Shown piece by piece: positions 44,885 to 53,373 of a stretch of 64,000 nucleotides of DNA; positions within the stretch are counted from its first letter, which is position 1; each line of letters starts with the position of its first letter. Origin of the DNA: Hyphomicrobiales bacterium (lineage in GTDB: Bacteria > Pseudomonadota > Alphaproteobacteria > Rhizobiales > Beijerinckiaceae); assembly GCA_930633495.1 (NCBI GenBank), contig CAKNFJ010000001.1, forward strand, positions 3,867,001-3,931,000, read 5' to 3'. The position numbers were made by a program, and so were the translations under genes. A model generated the notes under the pieces. That model made no database searches. It was not told the origin of the DNA and saw nothing but the letters and a program-made list of their open reading frames with translations.

Positions 44885-45451
44885 ATGCAGATCGGATACG
44901 CGCGGTGTTCACAAGCGTCGCAGGACCATGCCTTGCAGATCGACGCGCTGACGGCAGCCGGATGCGAGAAGCTGTACATCGAGACGGCGAGCGGCCTGAA
45001 GGCTGACCGCCCCGAACTGAAGAAGTTGCTCGACCATGCTCGCCCAGGCGACGTGATCACGATCTACTCGTTGTCGCGGTTGGCGAGGTCGATCCGCCAC
45101 CTGCTCGATGTCGCCGAAGACCTGCGGGCGCGCGAGATCGGCCTGAGGAGCATCACCGAGGGCTTCGACACGACCAGCCCGGCGGGCCGCTTCATGTTCA
45201 ACGTGCTCGGGGCCTTGGGCCAGATGGAGGTCGAGCTTCTCCGCGAGCGTACCCAGGCCGGTCTTCGCGCAGCCCGTGCCCGTGGTCGCGTCGGCGGACG
45301 CCCGAAAGCCCTCGACCCGGTGAAGCTGACCGTCGCGAAGACGCTGCTTAGCGAAGGGACGCTGACGGTCGGCGAGATCGCCGAGCATGTCGGCGTCGCG
45401 CCCAGCACGATCTATCGAGCCGTGAAGGGCGGGCGGAGCGCACTGGCCTGA
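44885..45451 (+). CDS. Serine recombinase, small resolvase/invertase type
   Basis: A 188-aa Tn3-resolvase/Hin-like protein. It has an N-terminal catalytic domain (MQIGYARCSQASQDHALQID with the nucleophilic Ser near residue 9, DVITIYSLSRLARSIRHLLD with the Arg cluster, SPAGRFMFNVLGALGQMEVE), the E-helix with ERTQAGLRAARARGRVGGRP, and a C-terminal HTH (LTVGEIAEHVGVAPSTIYRA). All catalytic signatures are present. ATG 44885 has GGGAGG upstream. It is one of two serine recombinases in the island and could resolve or invert a local segment. Confidence 0.94.
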   Translation: MQIGYARCSQASQDHALQIDALTAAGCEKLYIETASGLKADRPELKKLLDHARPGDVITIYSLSRLARSIRHLLDVAEDLRAREIGLRSITEGFDTTSPAGRFMFNVLGALGQMEVELLRERTQAGLRAARARGRVGGRPKALDPVKLTVAKTLLSEGTLTVGEIAEHVGVAPSTIYRAVKGGRSALA

Positions 45452-45757
45452 CGGTCCGGGAGATCATCGCGCTGCGATCTCGCACACACGAGTCAGTCAA
45501 AAAGCGCCCCTCGACGGATGACCAGGACAGGCCACCGATGTGCTCTGCCCTGGCCCGTTCACCCGGTCGCGCGGCTCTCTTCATCCCGGAGGCAGGGCCG
45601 ACGTAGTGCGGTTTAGTGTTCGTATCGAGCGAAGCGAGGACGAACCGCTTTATATCGAGCGGCCCATCCGGGAGGCTCTAGTGTTAGTATAATGCTATTG
45701 ATACTGATTGTGTTGGTGCTTGTGTTTTTGCTCATGCGAGATGAGATCACACAGACA
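45452..45757. other. Non-coding gap of about 300 bp
   Basis: No gene recognised. The 3' half is clearly AT-rich compared with its surroundings (45680-45740, with TAGTATAATGCTATTGATAC), which could hold a promoter, but no downstream gene on the plus strand is supported. Confidence 0.45.
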
Positions 45758-46054
45758 TCAACCCAACCTCCGCTCATCCGCCTCGACGATCTTCATCAGA
45801 GCATCCCGATTGGGTGACCAGGACGTTCCCAGGCCACGACGTTCAACGACCTGTTCGAGATCGTCCTGACGCTTCTCCAGAACGGTCATGCTGCCGCCCA
45901 GGGCCTCCAAGAACTCGATGACCACCTGGGGCGTGTCCTCGGTCAGGGCAAAGCGCTCTTCAGCCTCGACCTTTGCCAGACGACGCTCCAGCACCTCGAT
46001 GATGAGGCGCTGCTCGTTGAGCGCTGCGACCAGCGCCTGCTCGACCTCCGTCAT
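45758..46054 (-). CDS. Small coiled-coil protein of unknown function
   Basis: A 98-aa acidic protein with a predicted coiled coil over most of its length (VAALNEQRLIIEVLERRLAK, then LEKRQDDLEQVVERRG). It starts at ATG 46054, overlapping the stop of the upstream 223-aa gene as ATGA, so the two are co-translated. No family recognised. The pair is unique to the island in this window and may form a complex. Confidence 0.6.
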   Translation of the reverse strand: MTEVEQALVAALNEQRLIIEVLERRLAKVEAEERFALTEDTPQVVIEFLEALGGSMTVLEKRQDDLEQVVERRGLGTSWSPNRDALMKIVEADERRLG

Positions 46055-46722
46055 GACTTGGCCTTCCGGCCCTTACGGTTCAGCCAGAGCCGGTGCGGAT
46101 CATGGCTGGCCCGCATAATGGGCTTCATCGGGATTTTGGGCAGGATCGTGAAGTTCTGGAACGTGATGGTCCCGCCCGGCAGGATCAAATCGAGCAAGAA
46201 CCCGCTATGCGTGGTCTCTTGGGCGAGGGCGATCGAGCCGAACTCGTAGTAGGTGCCCGAGCCATCCATCTGCACCTGCCCCAGACGAGGCCATTCCCCG
46301 TTGACCGGCATAGAGGCGGTCTGGCGAAGTACCGGCATGTAGGCCGCGTCCCAGAGGTCAGCGGGCAACATCGTCGGATTGTCGTAGGCGTACTTCTCCA
46401 TCACGTTGGAGAACACGTCGGGGTGCCGCAAGACGGCATTACCTTCCCAGGCCGCGTTCTGGTGGCTGGGCGTGAAGGGCGTGGTCTCGGTGAAGACCTG
46501 GAAGGTCGCCCGCCACCACATCCACTCGAAGTTCTTACCCCGGTCGGAGTTGTCGAAGATGTAGGCGTTGGCCAGCGTGATCTCGTCGAAGGCAGGCAAC
46601 CGCGACAGAGGCCGTCCGGCCGGGGCAGCCGGAGATGCCTGCGCCGAAGCCGAGATCGTCGCGGGAATGGCAGTGGCGTTGGCGAGCTTGTTGAGCGCGT
46701 CGAGCGCTGAGAATGGGGTCAT
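46051..46722 (-). CDS. Protein of unknown function, operon partner of the coiled-coil protein
   Basis: A 223-aa protein rich in aromatic residues with predicted beta structure (FEWMWWRATFQVFTETTPFT; GSGTYYEFGSIALAQETTH; LLDLILPGGTITFQNFTILP) and an Ala/Pro/Ser-rich N-terminal linker without a clear signal peptide. The aromatic beta-rich make-up recalls virion or secreted structural proteins, but I recognise no family. It overlaps the downstream 98-aa coiled-coil gene by 4 bp. Confidence 0.6.
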   Translation of the reverse strand: MTPFSALDALNKLANATAIPATISASAQASPAAPAGRPLSRLPAFDEITLANAYIFDNSDRGKNFEWMWWRATFQVFTETTPFTPSHQNAAWEGNAVLRHPDVFSNVMEKYAYDNPTMLPADLWDAAYMPVLRQTASMPVNGEWPRLGQVQMDGSGTYYEFGSIALAQETTHSGFLLDLILPGGTITFQNFTILPKIPMKPIMRASHDPHRLWLNRKGRKAKS

Positions 46723-46979
46723 GGCAATGGTCCAAATATCGATCTGAAATGAGGTCTGCGCGCGCCGCCTCGCTCTTCGAGCCAGCGCGACCGGCTAATG
46801 CTCCGGCCTCATCAGAAGGGCACAGCAGCCCTCGGAATGTCGAAATTAAAATGCTGGCCAACAGGGACGATCCTGCGGTCGGGCCGCAAGATCGGTGACC
46901 CCAAGCTGCTCGTCAGGCATCGCCCGTCAACGGCGCGACCAACGAAAATGACGGCAGATCGAGAGCTTCGCCCCGGACG

Positions 46980-47313
46980 AGTCCCTCTCCCGCTACCATC
47001 GCTCCCCCCGACAGGCCCGATCTATCCGGGCGTCGGCAGAGGGGGCGCAATCGAGCCGTTATCTCGATCATGGGAGCATCTTCGGCACGCTTTGGAATGA
47101 TCGCGACGGACTTCATCAGCGACCGAACCAAGACCGCTGCGGGGCTATCGGCTTCCACAGTCCCCAGCTTTGCTCGCGCACGAAGCTCTTGAACTGTCCC
47201 GAGATAGTTCGACACGGTTTCCGGGTTAATCTCCAGATCGTCAGACGTATGGTCCAGGGCCAACAATTCCCCTCGGAGCGTTTCCTCTTCGATTCGCCCT
47301 TGTTGGCAGCGCT
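46980..47313. repeat. Left arm of a perfect 334-bp inverted repeat flanking the large serine recombinase
   Basis: This segment is the exact reverse complement of 48626-48959. It contains an inverted copy of the recombinase C-terminal coding sequence (about 110 codons) and, at its outer end (46980-46998), the 19-bp tRNA-Met 3' sequence. On the minus strand the copied reading frame stays open to 46913, so it would give an alternative C-terminal tail if the central segment were inverted. Confidence 0.95.
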
Positions 47314-47341
47314 TCCGACCGCTCCAATGGGGCGGTCGGAA
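47313..47341 (+). promoter_or_regulatory. Hairpin at the inner edge of the inverted repeat, upstream of the recombinase
   Basis: TTCCGACCGC (47313-47322) and GCGGTCGGAA (47332-47341) form a perfect 10-bp stem with a 9-nt loop. It begins exactly where the 334-bp left arm ends and stops 20 bp before the recombinase ATG. It could be an operator for the recombinase, an attenuator, or the scar of the event that made the inverted duplication. Confidence 0.55.
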
Positions 47342-47361
47342 GCCTACAGATATGGAGTACC

Positions 47362-48984
47362 ATGCGAAAAGCGGTCATTTATGCGCGATACAGCACCGAT
47401 CTTCAGAATGAGCGGTCGATTGCAGATCAGGTAGCGCTTTGCCGTGGGTATGCCCGGAAGGAGCGGCTTTCGATCCTGTCAGTCTATGAAGATCGAGCAA
47501 CCTCAGGGGCATCGATTGCTGGTCGTCCTGGATTGCTGACGCTGCTTGCCCAGGCGAACCTCGGGGCGTTCGACGTGCTCGTTGTTGAGGCTCTTGATCG
47601 GCTGTCGCGCGATATAGCCGACTTGGGTCAAATCCATAAGATATTCACGTTCCTGGGTATCGAGATCATCGGAGTGAACGACGGCGGTCGCCCCGCTGAT
47701 ACCGTGCTTATCGGACTTCGGGGGCTCGTTGCTCAACTGTTCCGCGAAGACGGGGCGAAGAAGGTTAGGCGAGGCATGCTTGGACTCGTCAGTGCGGGAA
47801 GGCACGCAGGAGGCCGAGCCTACGGTTATCGGCCTTGTCCAACCCGTCGTGGCGAGCCGGAGATCATCGCGGATGAGGCCGCGATCGTCAGACGGATTTT
47901 TGCTGACTATCTTTCGGGCCAAACGCCTCGACAAATTGCTCATGCGCTGAACGAGGACGGCGTGCCTCCGCCCCGAGGAAAGGGCTGGAACGCCTCGACG
48001 ATCAACGGCTCTTCGGCACGAGGCAACGGGATTATCCAGAATGAACTTTATGCGGGCCGCCTCGTCTGGAACAAAGTGAGGATGGTCAAGAATCCGGCCA
48101 ATGGTCGTCGAGTATCCCGGCCCAATCCCCGAGACGCCTGGATACGCGCCGAGCGCCCAGACCTTGTTATCATCCCAGCCGATACGTTTGAGTTGGCCAA
48201 TGCGCTGAAGCACGACCGATCGATCAAGCAACCTGAGCAAACACGACGTAATATCCGGCTTCTGTCAGGGCTTCTGCGCTGCTCCTGCTGCGGCGGAGGC
48301 TTCTCGACAGCAGGAGTTGATAAGAGCGGACGTGTACGTATCCGATGCTCACGTCATGTAGAAAGCGGGACCTGCCCTGAGCCCCGTACCTACTATCTGA
48401 CATGGGTTGAGAGTACGGTTCTGTCGGCGCTTGTGCAGGAGCTTAAGGGCCAGACTGTCATCCGGCAGGCTCATTTCGACTACAGGCAAGAGCGATCGTC
48501 CCGCCTTCAGGCCGCGCAGATTCGGCGAAACGAGGTTCACGAGCGTCTCAAGAAAGTAGCGGAGGAGATGGACCGCCTGACAGATTTTCTGGCCCGAGGT
48601 GTCGGCGACCCGATCAGAATTGACCAGCGCTGCCAACAAGGGCGAATCGAAGAGGAAACGCTCCGAGGGGAATTGTTGGCCCTGGACCATACGTCTGACG
48701 ATCTGGAGATTAACCCGGAAACCGTGTCGAACTATCTCGGGACAGTTCAAGAGCTTCGTGCGCGAGCAAAGCTGGGGACTGTGGAAGCCGATAGCCCCGC
48801 AGCGGTCTTGGTTCGGTCGCTGATGAAGTCCGTCGCGATCATTCCAAAGCGTGCCGAAGATGCTCCCATGATCGAGATAACGGCTCGATTGCGCCCCCTC
48901 TGCCGACGCCCGGATAGATCGGGCCTGTCGGGGGGAGCGATGGTAGCGGGAGAGGGACTTGAACCCCCGACACGCGGATTATGA
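47362..48984 (+). CDS. Large serine recombinase, probable island integrase
   Basis: A 540-aa protein: resolvase catalytic domain (VIYARYSTDLQNERSIADQV with the nucleophilic Ser at residue 10, VLVVEALDRLSRDIADLGQI with the Arg motif), recombinase domain (about 160-270, ADEAAIVRRIFADYLSGQTP), a zinc ribbon (LLRCSCCGGGF, then RCSRHVESGTC) and a coiled-coil C-terminus (about 370-450). ATG 47362 has GGAG upstream. The 3' end crosses the tRNA-derived core, and the last residues GEGLEPPTRGL plus the stop are encoded by antisense tRNA-Met sequence. No tyrosine integrase exists in the island, so this is the best candidate for integration and excision. Confidence 0.93.
   Translation: MRKAVIYARYSTDLQNERSIADQVALCRGYARKERLSILSVYEDRATSGASIAGRPGLLTLLAQANLGAFDVLVVEALDRLSRDIADLGQIHKIFTFLGIEIIGVNDGGRPADTVLIGLRGLVAQLFREDGAKKVRRGMLGLVSAGRHAGGRAYGYRPCPTRRGEPEIIADEAAIVRRIFADYLSGQTPRQIAHALNEDGVPPPRGKGWNASTINGSSARGNGIIQNELYAGRLVWNKVRMVKNPANGRRVSRPNPRDAWIRAERPDLVIIPADTFELANALKHDRSIKQPEQTRRNIRLLSGLLRCSCCGGGFSTAGVDKSGRVRIRCSRHVESGTCPEPRTYYLTWVESTVLSALVQELKGQTVIRQAHFDYRQERSSRLQAAQIRRNEVHERLKKVAEEMDRLTDFLARGVGDPIRIDQRCQQGRIEEETLRGELLALDHTSDDLEINPETVSNYLGTVQELRARAKLGTVEADSPAAVLVRSLMKSVAIIPKRAEDAPMIEITARLRPLCRRPDRSGLSGGAMVAGEGLEPPTRGL
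48626..48959. repeat. Right arm of the 334-bp inverted repeat
   Basis: Perfect reverse complement of 46980-47313. It spans the last 112 codons of the recombinase up to, and including, 19 bp of the tRNA-Met 3' end. Identity stops at the next base on both sides (48960 and 48625), which sharply defines the duplication. Confidence 0.95.
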
Positions 48985-49017
48985 TTCCGCTGCTCTAACC
49001 AGCTGAGCTACCCCGCC
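48941..49017 (-). tRNA. tRNA-Met (anticodon CAT)
   Basis: On the minus strand the 77-nt sequence begins GGCGGGGTAGCTCAGCTGG and ends in encoded CCA (complement of 48941-48943). The anticodon stem GCGGA/TCCGC encloses loop ATCATAA, giving anticodon CAT. The D arm GCTC/GAGC and T loop TTCAAGT are normal. The acceptor stem has two G-U pairs. Strong pairing at the top of the initiator type is lacking, so it reads as elongator tRNA-Met; an Ile2 tRNA with modified C34 cannot be excluded. Its 3' end is the attachment site of the island to the left. Confidence 0.95.
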
Positions 49018-49085
49018 ACAGACATCCTAGCCGGCTGGGCCGGCCCGTCGTCGAGGCGCGATATAGGCGCCGCGGCGTGGTCGCG

Positions 49086-49742
49086 TCAAGCCTTCGATCG
49101 CGCGTTATCCGCAGAGGCGAATTTGCGCAGCCGGACGACCTTGAAATAGCCGCGCCCGACATGGACCGTTTCGTAGCGGCCGGTCGCCTTCGCCCAGTCC
49201 GTCAGGCGGCTGACCTTGAAATCCGAGCTCCAGCCGACAGCCTTCGACAAGGGCGCGAGCGCGCTCCAGAAAGGCGCCAGGATGCCGCCGTCATCGACGA
49301 GGCGGCTGGATATGATGATCTCGCCACCCGGCTTCAGGACGCGGTCCATCTCCGTCAAAGCCTGTTCGGGATCGGGGACGAGAGTGATGACGAACTGCGC
49401 GGTGACGGCATCGAAGCGCTCGTCGCCGAAGCCGAGGCGGCAGGCGTCCATCACCATCAGGCCGCGGACATGATCGAGCTTCTGTGTGACGACCTTGCGG
49501 TGCGCCACCTTGAGCATATCGAGCGAGAGATCGGCGCCGAGGACGCGCGTGCCCGGCGTGAAGTAAGGCAGGGTGAGGCCCGTGCCGACGCCGATCTCAA
49601 GAATGTCCGGCCCGCAGCCGCAGGCTGCCGCAACCGCCTCGCGTTGGGGGCGGGCCAGCATGCGCTGATAGATCCGGTCATAGAACTTGGCCCAGGTCGC
49701 GTAGACGCGCTTCTGGCCGTCGAGATCGTAGGTCACCGGCAT
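49086..49742 (-). CDS. Class I SAM-dependent methyltransferase, PmtA-like
   Basis: A 218-aa methyltransferase with motif I ILEIGVGTGLTLPYF, motif II-like LGADLSLDMLKVAHRK, FDAVTAQFVITLVPDPEQAL and the post-motif RVLKPGGEIIISSRL. Sequence style and length match the Rhodobacter/rhizobial phosphatidylethanolamine N-methyltransferase PmtA (phosphatidylcholine synthesis) and UbiE relatives. The N-terminal KVYATWAKFYD-like YATWAKFYDRIYQR segment supports PmtA. It is 33 bp from mnmA on the same strand. Substrate assignment is from resemblance only. Confidence 0.8.
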   Translation of the reverse strand: MPVTYDLDGQKRVYATWAKFYDRIYQRMLARPQREAVAAACGCGPDILEIGVGTGLTLPYFTPGTRVLGADLSLDMLKVAHRKVVTQKLDHVRGLMVMDACRLGFGDERFDAVTAQFVITLVPDPEQALTEMDRVLKPGGEIIISSRLVDDGGILAPFWSALAPLSKAVGWSSDFKVSRLTDWAKATGRYETVHVGRGYFKVVRLRKFASADNARSKA

Positions 49743-49775
49743 GGTTGAGGAATCCGAGAGAAAAGCGAGGGCCTG

Positions 49776-50960
49776 TCAGGACAGGGCGAGGGCCGCCGGC
49801 GCGGCGGCGGCCGGCATTGCGAGCGGCCGGCGCTGGATGGTGCCGCCGCCGAGGACGCGCGAACCGGGGCCGGCATCGGCATAGATCACGCAGGCCTGGC
49901 CGGGCGATACGCCCTCCTCATCGCCGGCAAGCTCGATGCGCAGGCCCTCCGCGTCGCGGAACAATCGGGCTTCGCGCGGGGCGCGGGTCGAGCGGACGCG
50001 CACGGCGACCTCGAGCCCTTCGGCCGGGAGGGCGTCGAGGGAGGCTTCGCCGAGCCAGTTGAGATCGCGCAGGCGCACCTCGCGCACGCTCAGTGCCTCG
50101 CGCGGTCCGACGATGACGCGCGCGGCATCGGCATCCAGACGCAGCACATAGAGCGGCTCGGCCGCGCTGATGCCGAGACCCTTGCGCTGGCCGACGGTGT
50201 AGTGGAGCACGCCGTCATGGTGGCCGAGGATGCGGCCGTCGAGATGGACGATATCACCGGGCCGGGCGGCACCGGGCTTCAACCGTTCGATGACGTCGGC
50301 ATAGCGCCCGTTCGGCACGAAGCAGATGTCCTGGCTGTCCGGCTTGTCGGCGATGGCGAGGCCGAGTTCGGCGGCGAGCGCGCGGGTCTGGGTCTTGTCG
50401 ATGTGGCCGAGCGGGAAGCGCAGCAGGTCGAGCTGTTCCTGCGTCGTGGCATAGAGGAAATAGCTCTGGTCGCGGCTCGTGTCGGTGGCCCGGAAGAGGC
50501 CGCGATGGCCGTTGCCGAGATCGCGGCTGACGACATAGTGGCCCGTCGCCAGCGCATCGGCGCCGAGTTCCTTCGCCAGATCGAGCAGGTCGCGGAACTT
50601 GACGGTGCGGTTGCACTCGACGCAAGGGATCGGCGTCTCCCCGGCCAGATAGCTCTCGGCGAAGCGCTCGATCACCGCGTCGCGGAAGCGGCTCTCGTAG
50701 TCGAGGACGTAATGCGGGATGCCGATGGCCTCGGCGACGCGGCGTGCGTCATGGATGTCCTGTCCGGCGCAGCAGGCACCGGCGCGATGGACGGCCGCGC
50801 CGTGGTCGTAGAGCTGCAGCGTGACGCCGATGACGTCGTAGCCCTCCCGCTTGAGCAGGGCGGCCACCACAGAGGAGTCGACGCCACCGGACATCGCCGC
50901 GACGACGCGCGTGGCCGCGGGCGGCTTGGCGATGTCGAGGGAGTTGCGGGGCGTGGTCAT
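49776..50960 (-). CDS. mnmA: tRNA-specific 2-thiouridylase MnmA
   Basis: A 394-aa PP-loop enzyme that thiolates U34 of tRNA-Lys/Glu/Gln with persulfide sulfur and ATP. The PP-loop is [16 protein letters not shown]; catalytic Cys residues are in [16 protein letters not shown] and [10 protein letters not shown]; the C-terminal barrel includes [12 protein letters not shown] and GQACVIYAD. Length and motifs are complete. An N-terminal [15 protein letters not shown] extension is usual in alphaproteobacteria. The gene is divergent from the flagellar fliK operon. Confidence 0.96.
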   Translation of the reverse strand: MTTPRNSLDIAKPPAATRVVAAMSGGVDSSVVAALLKREGYDVIGVTLQLYDHGAAVHRAGACCAGQDIHDARRVAEAIGIPHYVLDYESRFRDAVIERFAESYLAGETPIPCVECNRTVKFRDLLDLAKELGADALATGHYVVSRDLGNGHRGLFRATDTSRDQSYFLYATTQEQLDLLRFPLGHIDKTQTRALAAELGLAIADKPDSQDICFVPNGRYADVIERLKPGAARPGDIVHLDGRILGHHDGVLHYTVGQRKGLGISAAEPLYVLRLDADAARVIVGPREALSVREVRLRDLNWLGEASLDALPAEGLEVAVRVRSTRAPREARLFRDAEGLRIELAGDEEGVSPGQACVIYADAGPGSRVLGGGTIQRRPLAMPAAAAPAALALS

Positions 50961-51136
50961 CGTCGGCGGAGGTGTCCGTGGCTCGGAATGGCGGCTTTCG
51001 CGCGTCAGCCGGCTCTATACCGGCTTTGGCCGGATGCTGCCAGCGGGATCGGCAAATCCTGCCGGCCCGTCGGCGCTTCTTGCCGCCGCGTGATCGGGCT
51101 TTCTGGCTAAGCCCTTGATTCCGAAAGGCCTGTTTC

Positions 51137-51153
51137 TGGCGCGCGACTTGCTA
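51137..51153 (+). promoter_or_regulatory. Sigma54 promoter of fliK-flgD
   Basis: TGGCGCG-CGAC-TTGCTA matches the consensus TGGCACG-N4-TTGCW at all but one position with correct 12-bp spacing. The start point would be near 51163, 33 nt before the fliK ATG at 51196, which also rules out the upstream TTG start at 51115. Dependence on RpoN with FlbD is expected from the Caulobacter-type flagellar hierarchy, and flbD lies 6 kb downstream. Confidence 0.75.
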
Positions 51154-51195
51154 GCGATGAGCGGGCGCGTCGCCCTCCGCGCCACGGAACCGTTC

Positions 51196-52647
51196 ATGTC
51201 GATCCAGCCCGTCTTTACCAATCAGCGCGTTTCGGAAGCTCCCGCTCCGCGCCGCCGTGCCGAGGGCGGGGAGGGCGAAGCCTTCGCCCTGCCGGAGCGG
51301 CAGGATGCGAGTTCGGTAGCGACGAACAAAAGCGCGGACGCCAAGCCGGCCGAAGAGGCCAGCGCAGAGGCTTCGGGCGCGGAGGCCGCGGCGAAGCCGG
51401 CGGCCGTCGAGGGGAAGGGCGAGGGCGTGGTGAAACCGGGCGATGTCGTTGCCAAATCGCCAGCCCCGCCGCCGGCGGATAACAGGTTCGACGCGGCTGT
51501 CTCGGGCACGGGGATCGATTTTCTGATCGCCATGGCGGCTGCGCAGGCGGAAGTCGCTGCGGTGCCGGGCAGCGAGGACAAGCCGAAGCCCGATGGCAAA
51601 ACCGCATCCGGCGAGGGCGATCAGCCGTCCAGCGAGGCCAAGGCCGATGATGGTACTGCCGGTGCGGCCGATCCGCAGCCGGGCGTCGACCAGATCAAGA
51701 CCGGCGTCGGGATGCCGCATCCTATGCCGATGCTCCCGTTGCCGGTCGCGACGGCTGGGGCCGATGCTGCCGGGGACACCCAATTGGCGGATGCTTCCAC
51801 GATCGTCGCGGGTGATCGGGCCAAGTCGCAGGGGTTGCCGCTGCCGCTTCCCGGTTTCGCCAAGGCTGGGGCGCATTCGGCAGGGGACGGTGAAGCCATC
51901 GCCGCGGACGATGTGAAGCTCGTGGACGGCAAGATGCCGCCAGCAACTGGCGCGCATGGCGAGATCAAGGGAGCGGAAGACAAGTTGCTCGCCGGCGCGG
52001 CGCCGCAGGCCGATGCAACAGCCGCCACTCCCGCCGGCACAGATCCGAAGCCGCTCGACAGTTTGCAGCAGGCGCTCGGTCCCCTCGATCTTTCCGCCAT
52101 GCTGCAGCAGGGTGCCGGCAAGCCGGGTCATGACCGCCTGGTCCAGCCGCTCGATCCGAACCCGATGCCGGGCGGCGCCGGCAATGCGCCGGGGCAGGCG
52201 GCGGCCGGTCAGCCGACGCCGATCCATGTGGTGCCGATCGAGATCGGCCTGCGCGCGATGACGGGGGCCAAGCAGTTCGACATCCGGCTCGATCCCGGTG
52301 AGCTCGGGCGCGTCGACGTCAATCTCTCGATCTCCGACAAGGGCGAGGTCAGCGCGAAGCTCGTGGTCGACCGGGTCGAGACCCTGCACCTCCTGCAGCG
52401 CGATGCCCGCACGCTGGAACGCGCCTTCGAGCAGGCCGGACTGAAGCCGTCGGATGGCGGCGTCGACATCAGCCTGCGCGATCCGTCCGATCAGTCGGCC
52501 TTCCGCCAGAACCGCCAGCACGACGAGACGCCGCAGCGCCCGCGTTCGCAGCAGGGCGCTGAGCGGGCGGAAGAGACACAGCCTTCAAACGATCCCGCCC
52601 CGCAGCGTCGCCTGGTGCGGCTTGGCGGCGTCGATCTCAGCATTTGA
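51196..52647 (+). CDS. fliK: Flagellar hook-length control protein FliK
   Basis: A 483-aa protein. The N-terminal two thirds are low-complexity, Ala/Gly/Pro/Asp-rich and disordered, as in FliK rulers. The C-terminal Flg_hook domain (about residues 350-440) contains KQFDIRLDPGELGRVDVNLS and SAKLVVDRVETLHLLQRDAR. FliK is exported, measures the hook and switches the export gate from hook to filament substrates. ATG 51196 is used because it lies just after the sigma54 promoter. flgD follows after 15 bp. Confidence 0.9.
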   Translation: MSIQPVFTNQRVSEAPAPRRRAEGGEGEAFALPERQDASSVATNKSADAKPAEEASAEASGAEAAAKPAAVEGKGEGVVKPGDVVAKSPAPPPADNRFDAAVSGTGIDFLIAMAAAQAEVAAVPGSEDKPKPDGKTASGEGDQPSSEAKADDGTAGAADPQPGVDQIKTGVGMPHPMPMLPLPVATAGADAAGDTQLADASTIVAGDRAKSQGLPLPLPGFAKAGAHSAGDGEAIAADDVKLVDGKMPPATGAHGEIKGAEDKLLAGAAPQADATAATPAGTDPKPLDSLQQALGPLDLSAMLQQGAGKPGHDRLVQPLDPNPMPGGAGNAPGQAAAGQPTPIHVVPIEIGLRAMTGAKQFDIRLDPGELGRVDVNLSISDKGEVSAKLVVDRVETLHLLQRDARTLERAFEQAGLKPSDGGVDISLRDPSDQSAFRQNRQHDETPQRPRSQQGAERAEETQPSNDPAPQRRLVRLGGVDLSI

Positions 52648-52662
52648 GCGAGGACAAGCGTC

Positions 52663-53334
52663 ATGGCGGTTTCCGGGACAAGCGGCACATCCGGCACGTC
52701 GACCACCAGCAGCAGCACGGTCACCGGCAGTTCGTCCGGTATCGCCAACAATTTCGACCAGTTCCTGACGCTGCTGACCACGCAGCTCAAGAACCAGTCG
52801 CCGTTGGACCCGCTCGACACCAACCAGTTCACGGCCCAGCTCGTGCAGTTCGCGGGCGTCGAACAGCAGCTCAAGACCAACGAGACGCTGGGCTCCCTGC
52901 TCAGCCTGAGCGCGGCCGGCACGGCCACCAACGCGGTCGGCTTCATCGGCGCCAGCATCACGGCGGACGGCGCCACGACGCGGCTGATCGGCGGCAAGGC
53001 CGATTGGAAGGTCAATATGGCCTCGGCGGGAACCGCCACCATCACGATCAAGGATTCGAAGGGCAACGTCGTCCAGACCGCGACCAAGACCCTGGTCGCG
53101 GGCGACCAGACCTATAGCTGGGACGGCACGACCTCGACCGGCTCCAAGGCGTCGGATGGCGAGTATACGATCACGATCGATGCCAAGAACGTCGCCGGCG
53201 AGTCCGTCACGGCGAAGACGCAGATCACCGGCATCGTCGACGGCGTCGATTTCACCTCCTCGATCCCGATGCTGAAGATCGGTTCGATCGGCGTGCCGAT
53301 CGACAAGGTGAAGAGCGTGGTGCGCAGCGAGTGA
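52663..53334 (+). CDS. flgD: Flagellar hook assembly scaffold FlgD
   Basis: A 223-aa hook-cap protein. The N-terminal Ser/Thr/Gly-rich linker is followed by FDQFLTLLTTQLKNQSPLDP and LDTNQFTAQLVQFAGVEQQL, the FlgD signature. The C-terminal FlgD Ig/Tudor-like region contains TYSWDGTTSTGSKASDGEYT. It lies 15 bp after fliK under the same sigma54-type promoter, a common pairing. Confidence 0.95.
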   Translation: MAVSGTSGTSGTSTTSSSTVTGSSSGIANNFDQFLTLLTTQLKNQSPLDPLDTNQFTAQLVQFAGVEQQLKTNETLGSLLSLSAAGTATNAVGFIGASITADGATTRLIGGKADWKVNMASAGTATITIKDSKGNVVQTATKTLVAGDQTYSWDGTTSTGSKASDGEYTITIDAKNVAGESVTAKTQITGIVDGVDFTSSIPMLKIGSIGVPIDKVKSVVRSE

Positions 53335-53373
53335 GGGCGGGGCGAATCGCTCGTGCACATGCGAACGATCATC

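Larger units (their letters stand above)
36779..48960. mobile_element. Genomic island of about 12.2 kb integrated into the 3' end of tRNA-Met(CAT)
   Basis: The 20-bp sequence TGGTAGCGGGAGAGGGACTT occurs at 36779-36798 and again at 48941-48960, where it is the 3' terminus of an intact tRNA-Met gene. The repeats bound a segment unlike its surroundings: small unknown genes, a LigD-type ligase, an IS21 element, a nuclease, a Crp/Fnr regulator, a resolvase, and a large serine recombinase whose 3' end runs into the tRNA. No tyrosine integrase is present, so the serine recombinase is the likely integrase, which is uncommon for tRNA sites. The chromosome resumes with mnmA and flagellar genes. Confidence 0.85.

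Noticed and set aside
46913..47266. Separate minus-strand gene upstream of the serine recombinase
   Set aside because: It is the inverted copy of the recombinase C-terminus (part of the 334-bp arm), lacking a catalytic domain; reported as a repeat instead.
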